Shown here in pieces: positions 17,514 through 24,413 of a stretch of 64,000 nucleotides of DNA. The stretch is from Hydrogenovibrio kuenenii DSM 12350. GTDB taxonomy: Bacteria; Pseudomonadota; Gammaproteobacteria; Thiomicrospirales; Thiomicrospiraceae. Below the pieces are notes generated by a model. That model ran no database searches and was not told the origin of the DNA. It saw nothing but the letters and a program-made list of their open reading frames with translations. The stretch's first letter is position 1, and each line of letters opens with the position of its first letter. A program made the translations under genes and the position numbers. The stretch spans positions 1,426,001 to 1,490,000 of the forward strand of contig NZ_JAGP01000001.1 in assembly GCF_000526715.1 (NCBI RefSeq). The letters are read 5' to 3'.

Positions 17514-17924
17514 TTATTTACCCAGTTGAATCGTTTTAAGCAACAATTGCTTAGACGTGTTCATGACTTGGATATTAGTTTCATAAGAACGAGAGGCATC
17601 CAACATGTTAGCCATCTCTTCCACCGGATTGACATTAGGACGGAAAATATATCCGTCTTTATTAGCCATCGGGTTATTTGGTGCATATTCCATTTTCAAA
17701 GGAGCTTTACTCTCGACTATCTTGTCGATCTTAACGCCGCCTTCCGGTAACCCTGTTTGATTATCCATAATCGTTTTAAAAACAGGCTGTTTAGAACGAT
17801 AAGTTTCAGCTGCATTTGAGCTAATACTGTCGACGTTTGCCATGTTAGACGCAATCGTATTTAAACGAATTGTCTGAGCACTCATCCCTGTTGCGGAAAT
17901 ATCTAAAGTCGGAAACATTGACAT
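17514..17924 (-). CDS. flgC: Flagellar proximal rod protein FlgC
   Basis: Rod subunit (136 residues). MFPTLDISATGMSAQTIRLNTIASNMANVDS is the conserved N-terminal helix, GYIFRPNVNPVEEMANMLDASRSYETNIQVMNTSKQLLLKTIQLGK the C-terminal helix. Second gene of flgBCDE, 11 bases from flgB. Confidence 0.96.
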   Translation of the reverse strand: MSMFPTLDISATGMSAQTIRLNTIASNMANVDSISSNAAETYRSKQPVFKTIMDNQTGLPEGGVKIDKIVESKAPLKMEYAPNNPMANKDGYIFRPNVNPVEEMANMLDASRSYETNIQVMNTSKQLLLKTIQLGK

Positions 17925-17935
17925 CTCTTATCCCC

Positions 17936-18337
17936 TTAGTTACCTGTTAAAGCGGCACGAATGCCGGAAATTCTGCCATTAATAAACTCAAGTGAAGCTT
18001 GGTACTGAATTGCATTCTCCATGAACTTCGCCTTCTCAACATGAGCCTCTACCGTATTACCATCCAGAGACGGCTGAGAGGGAACGCGATACTTCAAATA
18101 ATCATCCGTAGATAAATCAGCAAAAGCTTCGATATGACGACTATTTGTCATTTCCAAATCAGGTTTAAATTTTTTGGCATCCATCTGATCTTGAGCATGT
18201 TTAATTTCTTTTCGCCAATCCAAATCTCTAGCTTTAAAATTCGGCGTGTCCGCATTAGCAAGGTTATTTGCCAAAACACTTTCACGTTCTTTGCGAATCA
18301 ACAAAGCCTGTTCATGTATTCCAAAAATAGAGTCCAT
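17936..18337 (-). CDS. flgB: Flagellar proximal rod protein FlgB
   Basis: Innermost rod subunit (133 residues). Conserved segments are RKERESVLANNLANADTPNFKARDLDW and the C-terminal DGNTVEAHVEKAKFMENAIQYQASLEFINGRISGIRAAL. First gene of flgBCDE. Both a sigma-54 and a sigma-28-like promoter lie in the upstream gap. The order flgB-C-D-E then F-G-H then I-J-K-L is the standard gammaproteobacterial one, here split into three units by terminators. Confidence 0.96.
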   Translation of the reverse strand: MDSIFGIHEQALLIRKERESVLANNLANADTPNFKARDLDWRKEIKHAQDQMDAKKFKPDLEMTNSRHIEAFADLSTDDYLKYRVPSQPSLDGNTVEAHVEKAKFMENAIQYQASLEFINGRISGIRAALTGN

Positions 18338-18421
18338 AGCCTTATTCCTTAATTTATCTGGTCTTGACGATTTGATCTAAGTGTCAATTTTTTATATATA
18401 TTTTTTCGTCACTAGGCATTT

Positions 18422-18437
18422 AGCAACTAAGATGCCA
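18422..18437 (-). promoter_or_regulatory. Sigma-54 promoter for flgBCDE
   Basis: Minus strand TGGCATCTTAGTTGCT: TGGCA at -24 and TTGCT at -12, standard span, about 85 bases before the flgB ATG. Best consensus match among the flagellar sites. Confidence 0.8.
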
Positions 18438-18477
18438 AAATTTACAAAAAACGCTAAAGTTGTCGAAAAGCGGACGT

Positions 18478-18504
18478 ATATCGGCAGATAAAAGAAAAGC
18501 TTTA
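18478..18504 (-). promoter_or_regulatory. Sigma-28-like promoter upstream of flgBCDE
   Basis: Minus strand TAAA, 15 bases, then GCCGATAT, directed toward flgB and lying upstream of the sigma-54 site. It could give a second, late-class transcript. Confidence 0.5.
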
Positions 18505-18554
18505 ATCAAAAAACAATAAAAAATTGTAAAAAATTGTAAAAAAAATCAAACTTC

Positions 18555-18567
18555 GGCAAATTTTGCC
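18555..18567. promoter_or_regulatory. GGCAAA-T-TTTGCC dyad, candidate activator site
   Basis: A perfect 13-base dyad about 115 bases upstream of the sigma-54 element, where an enhancer for a FleQ/FlrC-type activator would be expected. Function is inferred from position only. Between it and the promoters the gap contains only A-rich sequence with a short tandem AAAAATTGTAA duplication. Confidence 0.3.
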
Positions 18568-18596
18568 TATGTTAAAAACGAGAGAGAAAAGAAATT

Positions 18597-18616
18597 AAAA
18601 TCTACCAGGTTGGGTA
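18597..18616 (+). repeat. Dispersed CCAG-N-CTGG repeat, divergent copy
   Basis: AAAATCTACCAGGTTGGGTA differs from the consensus at one core position (GTTGG for GCTGG). It lies in the flgB-flgT gap, 18 bases from the flgT terminator. Confidence 0.55.
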
Positions 18617-18633
18617 GTCAGTAAAAGAAGATT

Positions 18634-18661
18634 AAAAGCCGTTTGAATCCAACGGCTTTTT
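18634..18661 (-). terminator. Intrinsic terminator after flgT
   Basis: AAAAGCCGTTGGATTCAAACGGCTTTT on the minus strand in two arms (AAGCCGTT/AACGGCTT), ending in T. It lies five bases after the flgT stop. Confidence 0.85.
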
Positions 18662-18666
18662 AAGAG

Positions 18667-19995
18667 TTACCAAGAGCGGACTTCATCCCCAACTTGAATC
18701 AAGTCTTTTTTAGCAGAAACTTTCGCTACTGCAAATTTGGATTGGATTCGCTCTATTTTCAAGAAACCGGCCGGTACCGAATCAAACCCTAGATTCCGAC
18801 CTTGATATTGCACGCTGCTGCCAAACTGGTGATAAACGGCAAGTTCATCTCCGACTTTCGCTCCTGACTCTTCAGACAAGTACAAAATATATTCACCATT
18901 ACGAATATCAATAATGCGTGTTTTCAAAGGTTGGCAGTGCAAATATTGGTAGGCATCACGCGTTTGTTGTTGCAACATCGCATGAAATGCCATTCCTGTA
19001 TTGGTTGCAAAGAAAGCATTCGTTCCAAAAGGACGATCACGACCAACTGTCACATCCCCCTTAATGTCAAAACCATAACGCTTTTGAAAAACAATTTGAA
19101 AAGTCGTTAAATCAATTACATAAGAATCCGCTTCGATATAACGTGCGTTAGGCTTCACTTCGTTATTATAAAAACGTTTGATTTTATTCCAAGCACTTGG
19201 ATCCGTGTTATGACGAGACAATGAACGCAACACCGTCATTAACATATATTGGGCACCCGTTGTTTCTCGTATAGGAGCTAATACCTCTCTTGACATATTC
19301 GGTGCAACTGTACTGGCCGATTGAGTCAATTGACTACCTGTTTCCAGCATCTTCTCATTTAAATATCCCAAATTACGCAATCGTCGATTTAACTCCAACT
19401 GATAACCGGATAATAAATTAGAAATATCGGATGCGCCATAACTGTCTGTTGTCACCACTTGAGCTATGGCCAACTTAGGTTGATATTGATTACCTGGATA
19501 AGTAGTACAAGCCAAAGGATCTTCTGTTAAACAGACTTTTAATTTTACTTGATAGGTTTTGGACTTAGCGTCCTTTAGAGGTTTACCTTTTTTATCAAAC
19601 TGGTCATCAAAAGGTAGTTCTTTATACCCCTCCGTCAAAACCTTGAAACCAGAAACTCTGGAGTGTGTCGTAAAACGGGTAACATCGTTTGAAAGCGTGT
19701 AATCTTTAACTTCTTGAGCACTCGAAACCTGAAGATTACTTTGCATACTTGCCAGCTTTAAGGCATCTCTAATCGCCATTTTTCGGGCATAAGCTTCGGT
19801 AACACCTTCTGTAGAAGCCGAACCAGTAACAGTCACGCACTTAGAAGGGTAAGAATTAGATGCTGAGGTTTGAGGAGCCTGCTGCGATAAACTACGCTGC
19901 TGAAATGCTGGGTCTGCAAAAGTTTGAAGCGATACAATCAAACCTAACCCTAATAACAAATACTTCACTACAGAAGCAAACGCTGTATTCTGCAA
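18667..19995 (-). CDS. flgT: Flagellar assembly protein FlgT (H-ring)
   Basis: Periplasmic H-ring protein that stabilises the basal body in polar-flagellated bacteria such as Vibrio. A signal peptide ends near LIVSLQTFA. The N-terminal domain has CVTVTGSASTEGVTEAYARKMAIRDALKLAS, typical of FlgT-N. A middle domain (KLAIAQVVTTDSYGASDISNLLSGYQLELNRRL) and a C-terminal beta-rich domain (EYILYLSEESGAKVGDELAVYHQ) follow. Length is 442 residues. It sits next to cheV and flgA, as in Vibrio-type clusters. A 56-base gap separates it from cheV, so both may share a transcript. Confidence 0.85.
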   Translation of the reverse strand: MQNTAFASVVKYLLLGLGLIVSLQTFADPAFQQRSLSQQAPQTSASNSYPSKCVTVTGSASTEGVTEAYARKMAIRDALKLASMQSNLQVSSAQEVKDYTLSNDVTRFTTHSRVSGFKVLTEGYKELPFDDQFDKKGKPLKDAKSKTYQVKLKVCLTEDPLACTTYPGNQYQPKLAIAQVVTTDSYGASDISNLLSGYQLELNRRLRNLGYLNEKMLETGSQLTQSASTVAPNMSREVLAPIRETTGAQYMLMTVLRSLSRHNTDPSAWNKIKRFYNNEVKPNARYIEADSYVIDLTTFQIVFQKRYGFDIKGDVTVGRDRPFGTNAFFATNTGMAFHAMLQQQTRDAYQYLHCQPLKTRIIDIRNGEYILYLSEESGAKVGDELAVYHQFGSSVQYQGRNLGFDSVPAGFLKIERIQSKFAVAKVSAKKDLIQVGDEVRSW

Positions 19996-20051
19996 AATAA
20001 ACCCGCCTTTACCTACAACAATAATTAAGCTGAAATATATACTGCTTTTTC

Positions 20052-21023
20052 TTAAGCAGACTTTTCAATCTCATTTTTCACTTCATCGATTCGATCAATA
20101 ATCGCTTGCGCCAACTCTTCAGGGTGCCATTTCGACATAAACTTATTCGCGCCAACTTTTTCAGTCAACGACGCATTAAAGCCACCACTCAATGATGAGC
20201 TCAAGACAACATAAAGATCACTCATTCTAGGGTCTTTACGAATGTTAGTCGTCAAGGTATAACCATCCATCTCTGGCATTTCAATATCAGAAATAACCAT
20301 CAAAACACGTTGTCCTACAGGAGAAGAAATACCCTTATCTGCATCATCAGCCCACTTTTTCAAGAAATCCAGCGCAATACGGCCATTCGTAACAATTTTA
20401 TTCGCGATGCCCAACTTATCCAGCGTCACTTTCAGCTGATTACGCGCTACAGTCGAATCATCAGCACCCAATACAAAGAAATCATGCCCTTCAGTTTTAC
20501 CCTGATTGGCTTGCAAGAATTCATCAGACATTTCTTCTTGACGCCCAGACACTTCGGCTAGCACTTTTTCGACATCGACAATTTCAACGATTCGATCTTG
20601 AGCACGAGTAATCCCTGTCAGATAATTGACGTTCTGTAATGAATCCGGCGGCGGCAGAATATCTTCCCATCGCAAATGCACAATACGATCAACATCTTCA
20701 ACTAAAAACCCTTGAACAGAACTGTTAAATTCCGTCACGATGGTTAAGCTATCGCTATATTTATCAGCAGGAATAGAAGGAAGATCCAATGCTTTTGCCA
20801 AATCAATCATCGGCATGGTTTGCCCACGAATATCTGCGACCCCTACCACTCGAGGATCAGATTTTGGAACAGGGGAAACAAAAGGTGTTCGAATCACCTC
20901 GCGAACTTTAAATACGTTTATTCCAAATAACTGTTCACCCTGAATTTTAAACAACAGCAACTCCATGCGGTTCATTCCCGCTAGAGATGTTCTTTGGTCA
21001 ACCCCTTTTAGAAAACTAGACAT
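20052..21023 (-). CDS. cheV: Chemotaxis coupling protein CheV (CheW-REC fusion)
   Basis: Links chemoreceptors to CheA. The N-terminal CheW-like domain spans residues about 20-165 (LLLFKIQGEQLFGINVFKVREVIR, then VVGVADIRGQTMPMIDLAKAL). A receiver domain spans about 180-320, with the phospho-acceptor Asp in MVISDIEMPEMDGY and the conserved Lys in FMSKWHPEE. Length is 323 residues. It is divergent from flgA across a 163-base region with two perfect palindromes. In many polar-flagellated bacteria cheV and cheR precede flgB; no cheR is present here. Confidence 0.95.
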   Translation of the reverse strand: MSSFLKGVDQRTSLAGMNRMELLLFKIQGEQLFGINVFKVREVIRTPFVSPVPKSDPRVVGVADIRGQTMPMIDLAKALDLPSIPADKYSDSLTIVTEFNSSVQGFLVEDVDRIVHLRWEDILPPPDSLQNVNYLTGITRAQDRIVEIVDVEKVLAEVSGRQEEMSDEFLQANQGKTEGHDFFVLGADDSTVARNQLKVTLDKLGIANKIVTNGRIALDFLKKWADDADKGISSPVGQRVLMVISDIEMPEMDGYTLTTNIRKDPRMSDLYVVLSSSLSGGFNASLTEKVGANKFMSKWHPEELAQAIIDRIDEVKNEIEKSA

Positions 21024-21080
21024 TTAAAGCCACCTTTTTTCATCTGCTAAAATACAATTCTCTTAACATTAACACGCCGT

Positions 21081-21138
21081 TTCTTGCGCAAGAACGAAAA
21101 GCGAGAAAATTGATTTCAATTCAGTTAATATAACTGAA
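21081..21138. promoter_or_regulatory. Two palindromes in the cheV-flgA divergent region
   Basis: TTCTTGCGCAAGAA (21081-21094) is a perfect 14-base palindrome; TTCAGTTA-ATA-TAACTGAA (21120-21138) is a perfect 8-base inverted repeat. Both lie between divergent starts, as operators or activator sites would. No -24/-12 or sigma-28 match was seen in this gap. Confidence 0.4.
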
Positions 21139-21186
21139 AAATTCAGTGCAATCAAAGCAAAACCCAAGACCAACTCAGAGCCTATT

Positions 21187-21957
21187 TTGATAACACGAAA
21201 AATCCTTTCTTATCCATTCCAGTTTTTTAACTTAATTCCTGCTTTTTGCCGTTTACTGCAAGTACCGCTATTTTCATTAATACTTGCTACAACCCTTCCT
21301 GTTAACGCTTTTGCGTCTGAAGAAGTTCCTCACTATCAATCGTCAGAAAGTCTGGAAAAACTGGTACACGACTTCGTAAAGCAAAAAGTTGACCAACATT
21401 TAAAGAACCCGCAAATAGCGATTAACCCCATTAGTAATAGATTACAGCTGGGAAAATGCCTAACACCTATTGATCTAGAAGATAAAACGCCTGACAAATT
21501 TGCAGGCAGAATGAGTTTTAAACTCAGCTGTAGCAATCCTGAGTGGAAACTCTACGTAACGGCAAATATTGATGGCGAGGTGCCGGTTATTATTGCCGTT
21601 CGAGGCATCATCAGAGGAGCAACAATCAAATCCTCGGAAGTACAACTTACTTACGTTCCTTTCAAACAAGCTAGACGGGGTTCAATGAAACACCTTAAAG
21701 GCGTTATTGGCATGCGATCAAAAAGAGGAATTGCACCAAACTCCATTATTACTGTAAAAATGTTACAACCGCCCTATTTAGTTTTTAAAAATCAGCCGAT
21801 AAAGATTGTAACCTATGCTGGCACTGTTAAAGTTGAAACAGAAGGCGTTGCACTCGAAAGCGGAACGAATCAACAACAAATTCCCGTTCGCAACACATCT
21901 TCTAAAAAAATCATAAAAGGCATAGTTATTGCTCCCAACACAGTTTGGGTGCCATAA
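21187..21957 (+). CDS. flgA: Flagellar P-ring assembly chaperone FlgA
   Basis: Periplasmic chaperone for FlgI polymerisation. A long N-terminal hydrophobic signal (VPLFSLILATTLPVNAFA) precedes the mature protein. The C-terminal SAF domain is recognised by VRGIIRGATIKSSEVQLTYVPF and GIAPNSIITVKMLQPPYLVFKNQPIKIV, and the end IVIAPNTVWVP is usual. Length is 256 residues. The frame opens with TTG at 21187 and no clear ribosome site; the exact start is uncertain. Plus strand, divergent from cheV, with flgM 111 bases downstream of its stop. Confidence 0.92.
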   Translation: MITRKILSYPFQFFNLIPAFCRLLQVPLFSLILATTLPVNAFASEEVPHYQSSESLEKLVHDFVKQKVDQHLKNPQIAINPISNRLQLGKCLTPIDLEDKTPDKFAGRMSFKLSCSNPEWKLYVTANIDGEVPVIIAVRGIIRGATIKSSEVQLTYVPFKQARRGSMKHLKGVIGMRSKRGIAPNSIITVKMLQPPYLVFKNQPIKIVTYAGTVKVETEGVALESGTNQQQIPVRNTSSKKIIKGIVIAPNTVWVP

Positions 21958-21981
21958 AGCTTAAAAAAACAATGTTTTTAC

Positions 21982-22007
21982 TAAAGTTATTCTAAGTCTG
22001 CCGATAA
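21982..22007 (+). promoter_or_regulatory. Sigma-28 (FliA) promoter for flgMN
   Basis: TAAAGTTA, 10 bases, then GCCGATAA: both boxes essentially consensus. Predicted start near 22014, about 55 bases before the chosen flgM ATG. FliA control of its own anti-sigma gene is the classical arrangement. Confidence 0.85.
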
Positions 22008-22068
22008 AAAGACTAGAAAACTAAATATGTCTCATTTAAAATGGATTCAACTCGGTAGGGAAAAAGCT

Positions 22069-22380
22069 ATGGATATTAAAAGATTAGCAGCCGGTGGACT
22101 AAGCGGTCGTTTGACTGAAACTTCATCTGGTAATGCAGACAAAACAGCTACAAACAATGCGAAATCGGCACCCAAATCTGCTGATACAGTTACTTTATCG
22201 ACTTTAAAAGATATTAAAGCGCTTGAACAGCAAGCGAAATCATCTTCTGTTGACAATAGTGCACGAATTGCTGAGCTTAAACAAAAAATTAAAGACGGTA
22301 CTTTTCGTGTCAACCCAGATCAAGTTGCAGCCAAGTTGATTGAAACAGAAGTATTGCTAGGAAATAGTAATAAAGCCTAA
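22069..22380 (+). CDS. flgM: Anti-sigma-28 factor FlgM
   Basis: Binds and inhibits FliA until the hook is complete and FlgM is exported. It is a small (103 residue), disordered, Ser/Thr/Ala/Lys-rich protein. The FlgM C-terminal helices are visible: ADTVTLSTLKDIKALEQQ, then ARIAELKQKIKDGTFRVNPDQVAAKLIETEVLL. I chose the ATG at 22069 (MDIKRLAAGG, preceded by AGGGA) because the alternative at 22027 would begin only about 13 bases from the predicted sigma-28 transcript start. flgN follows after 19 bases. Confidence 0.9.
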   Translation: MDIKRLAAGGLSGRLTETSSGNADKTATNNAKSAPKSADTVTLSTLKDIKALEQQAKSSSVDNSARIAELKQKIKDGTFRVNPDQVAAKLIETEVLLGNSNKA

Positions 22381-22399
22381 ACATGACAGGTAAATTTAA

Positions 22400-22882
22400 A
22401 TGACATTTAAGACAGTTGATTTAGAAGTCCTTTCCCTACAACTAAATCATCTGTCTAAGTCATTGACTGACTTTGAATCTGTTCTAGACCAAGAAACTGA
22501 AACCCTTAAATCTACCGACATTTCCCCCCTTACCGACATTGTTAAGCAAAAACATAAACTATCCGAGCTCGTTTCTGAACAATTCAACACTTTAACTTCA
22601 TTACTTTCTGATGACCACATGTCTATTAAAGAACTTATGATGTTGGATAGCTTCAGCACCCTACCAAAAGCTTTGCAAGAACAATTTGAAACTCTAGATC
22701 AACAAATAATTACCTGCAATGATAAAAATACAGTCAATGGCTTAAGTGTCCAGGCGCTAAATTCACTCAATGAAACACTTATACAAATTTTTAAAGGTCA
22801 GGATTTAGAAAATAAAACCTATAATGCCTCAGGAAATGCCTCAACCCCGCCGACACCAACCAAACCTATTGGCAAAGCATAA
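22400..22882 (+). CDS. flgN: FlgN-type export chaperone for FlgK/FlgL
   Basis: Small (160 residue), acidic, helical protein directly after flgM, the usual place for FlgN. The sequence SDFESVLDQETETLKSTDISPLTDIVKQKHKLSELVSEQF fits the FlgN helical pattern (L-x-x-E-x-x-x-L then I-x-x-x-K). The family is weakly conserved, so position carries much of the weight. The C-terminal tail is Pro/Thr-rich. It cannot be confirmed without a profile search. Confidence 0.8.
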   Translation: MTFKTVDLEVLSLQLNHLSKSLTDFESVLDQETETLKSTDISPLTDIVKQKHKLSELVSEQFNTLTSLLSDDHMSIKELMMLDSFSTLPKALQEQFETLDQQIITCNDKNTVNGLSVQALNSLNETLIQIFKGQDLENKTYNASGNASTPPTPTKPIGKA

Positions 22883-22920
22883 GCTCCCATCACTTTTAAA
22901 ACGTCTATAAAAAAACCTTT

Positions 22921-22936
22921 TGGCGTAATTAATGCT
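22921..22936 (+). promoter_or_regulatory. Sigma-54 promoter for the PilZ gene
   Basis: TGGCGTAATTAATGCT on the plus strand shows the TGGC and ATGCT boxes at the 16-base span. Predicted start is about 45 bases before the PilZ ATG. This places the PilZ gene in the same sigma-54 flagellar class as the flg operons. Confidence 0.7.
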
Positions 22937-22993
22937 TTCATTTAAGTAATTAATTTGTAAACTTATTACAACCATTTGAATAGAGATTGAATT

Positions 22994-23581
22994 ATGAGTT
23001 CTCAAAACAACCGTTCCTTTTTTAGAATTGATGTCATGCTACCTTGTAGCTATCACATCATTTCTGAAGAAGAGAGTATCGAAAGTCCACTTCCTATATC
23101 TCCGGATGCGACTTATATTGAAAAATATTTCATGCAAGATCTGCAAGGATTGGACGAACAAATTGCGGAAATTATTGAGCAAATCAACCAAAAGAGTAAT
23201 TTGCTGGCTAAAGCATTAACTGCAATGAACAGTAAAATTAACTTCGTTTTACAAACCATAGACCAGAAACAACTTACTCGAACCATTCCTCATCGAATGG
23301 TCAATATTAGTGCTGGTGGATTGGCTTTTAAAGTAGAAGGACCAGTGAGCGAAACAGATAAAGTTGACGTGCTAATCCAACCTCTACCAGAAGAACCGCC
23401 TGTCTTAGCAAGATGTAACATTGTAAAAGTCATTCCTGAATCAGATGGGACTTTTACTGTTGCTTTAGAATACCAAGGGCTGAATGAAGACGATCGACGT
23501 AAACTGGTCTACTTCATCCAAACCAAGGAAATAGAGGCTGCCAATCAGCAACGCGGTACTGCTAAAACCAAGAATGCATAA
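22994..23581 (+). CDS. PilZ-domain protein with helical insertion
   Basis: Probable cyclic di-GMP receptor. The RxxxR motif is at residues 7-11 (RSFFR) and the (D/N)xSxxG motif at residues 104-109 (NISAGG), followed by typical PilZ strands (VDVLIQPLPEEPPVLARCNIVKV and GTFTVALEYQGL). The unusual point is the roughly 90 residues between the two motifs, which look helical (QDLQGLDEQIAEIIEQINQKSNLLAKAL); a canonical PilZ has about 20-30. The C-terminal tail is polar. With its sigma-54 promoter and position after flgMN, a motility-brake role is plausible; no partner is visible. Confidence 0.85.
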   Translation: MSSQNNRSFFRIDVMLPCSYHIISEEESIESPLPISPDATYIEKYFMQDLQGLDEQIAEIIEQINQKSNLLAKALTAMNSKINFVLQTIDQKQLTRTIPHRMVNISAGGLAFKVEGPVSETDKVDVLIQPLPEEPPVLARCNIVKVIPESDGTFTVALEYQGLNEDDRRKLVYFIQTKEIEAANQQRGTAKTKNA

Positions 23582-23588
23582 CCACTAT

Positions 23589-23620
23589 AACCATCTCTCT
23601 ATCAAAGCAGAGAGATGGTT
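23589..23620. terminator. Hairpin between convergent PilZ and umuD-like genes
   Basis: A perfect 12-base stem AACCATCTCTCT / AGAGAGATGGTT with an 8-base loop. It overlaps the last codons of the umuD-like gene. Neither side has a T run, so termination is likely but not typical. Confidence 0.5.
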
Positions 23621-24270
23621 GAGGTCACTACCCCCCAAATCACCACATCAGACTCTTCACGAATTAATATCGGTGGATAATGATCATTTTCTGGCACTAA
23701 CCAAGTACCCGTAGACTTAATTGAAAGACGTTTAACCGTCAACTCTCCATCCACGGCAGCAATAACGATTTTACCGTCTGTTGGCGTCAAACTCTTATCT
23801 ACGACTAAAATATCACCATCTTTGATGCCGATTTTTTTCATAGACTCGCCCTGAACGGTTAATAAAAAAGTGGCTGCCTTGTTTCGCACCAATTTCTCAT
23901 TAAGATCCAGTACCATTTCAACATAGTCGTCAGCTGGGCTAGGAAAGCCTGCAACAACTTTATGGCTATACAAAGGTAAAGGCACCGGTTCGCTTGCTGA
24001 AGGAATCTGAACACTCGCTGTACCTTTTGCTGCATCTTGGAACGCTGAAAGCACTTCCATCTGCTGCTCGCTATCCGTCAAACCTTCCAGCCAGTCTTTA
24101 ATCAAACTGACTTTAGACTCCGGCACCCGCATCACCTTGGTGGCTTCACCATAAACGCCACTACCCTTTTTACGCCCTGCACCTTCTCTAGCTCCGCCAT
24201 GCGTATTTTTAGAAGAATCACTTGTGGTCGCTTTTTGGTTTTTTGTAGATTTAGGAGTACGTGTTGCCAT
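23602..24270 (-). CDS. UmuD-like S24 peptidase with N-terminal extension
   Basis: SOS self-cleaving protein, related to UmuD/LexA. The S24 core occupies residues about 100-222. The cleavage site is A107-G108 (VVAGFPSPADDY), the catalytic Ser143 is in VQGESMKK, and Lys180 is in GELTVKRL. Unlike E. coli UmuD (139 residues, cleavage at 24-25), there is an extra N-terminal segment of about 80 residues containing a basic Gly-rich stretch (GGAREGAGRKKGSG, 25-38) and a helical part. This suggests DNA binding, like the regulatory UmuDAb of Acinetobacter, but no helix-turn-helix is certain. It is divergent from umuC rather than co-transcribed. Confidence 0.85.
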   Translation of the reverse strand: MATRTPKSTKNQKATTSDSSKNTHGGAREGAGRKKGSGVYGEATKVMRVPESKVSLIKDWLEGLTDSEQQMEVLSAFQDAAKGTASVQIPSASEPVPLPLYSHKVVAGFPSPADDYVEMVLDLNEKLVRNKAATFLLTVQGESMKKIGIKDGDILVVDKSLTPTDGKIVIAAVDGELTVKRLSIKSTGTWLVPENDHYPPILIREESDVVIWGVVTSTISLL

Positions 24271-24347
24271 ATCTAGTCCTTTGATGAGACCAATTATTAT
24301 TATTTTTTTAAATTATTTGCGCTTAAACAACTTCAATTTTTTAAAAT

Positions 24348-24372
24348 AGTGTAACATCTTTCAAGTTACTCT
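24348..24372. promoter_or_regulatory. Dyad operator candidate between umuD-like and umuC
   Basis: AGTGTAAC, nine bases, GTTACTCT: seven of eight positions are complementary. It lies in the shared divergent promoter region and has no E. coli-type CTGT-N8-ACAG LexA box. The UmuD-like protein or LexA are the obvious candidate binders. Confidence 0.5.
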
Positions 24373-24413
24373 TTTTTAAATTTTTATGAAACCCTACTTA
24401 GTTGTTAATCCTT

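Noticed and set aside
21787-21802. GCCGATAA inside flgA as a sigma-28 promoter
   Set aside because: The -10-like box has no TAAA at the right distance and is explained by codons for QPIKI.
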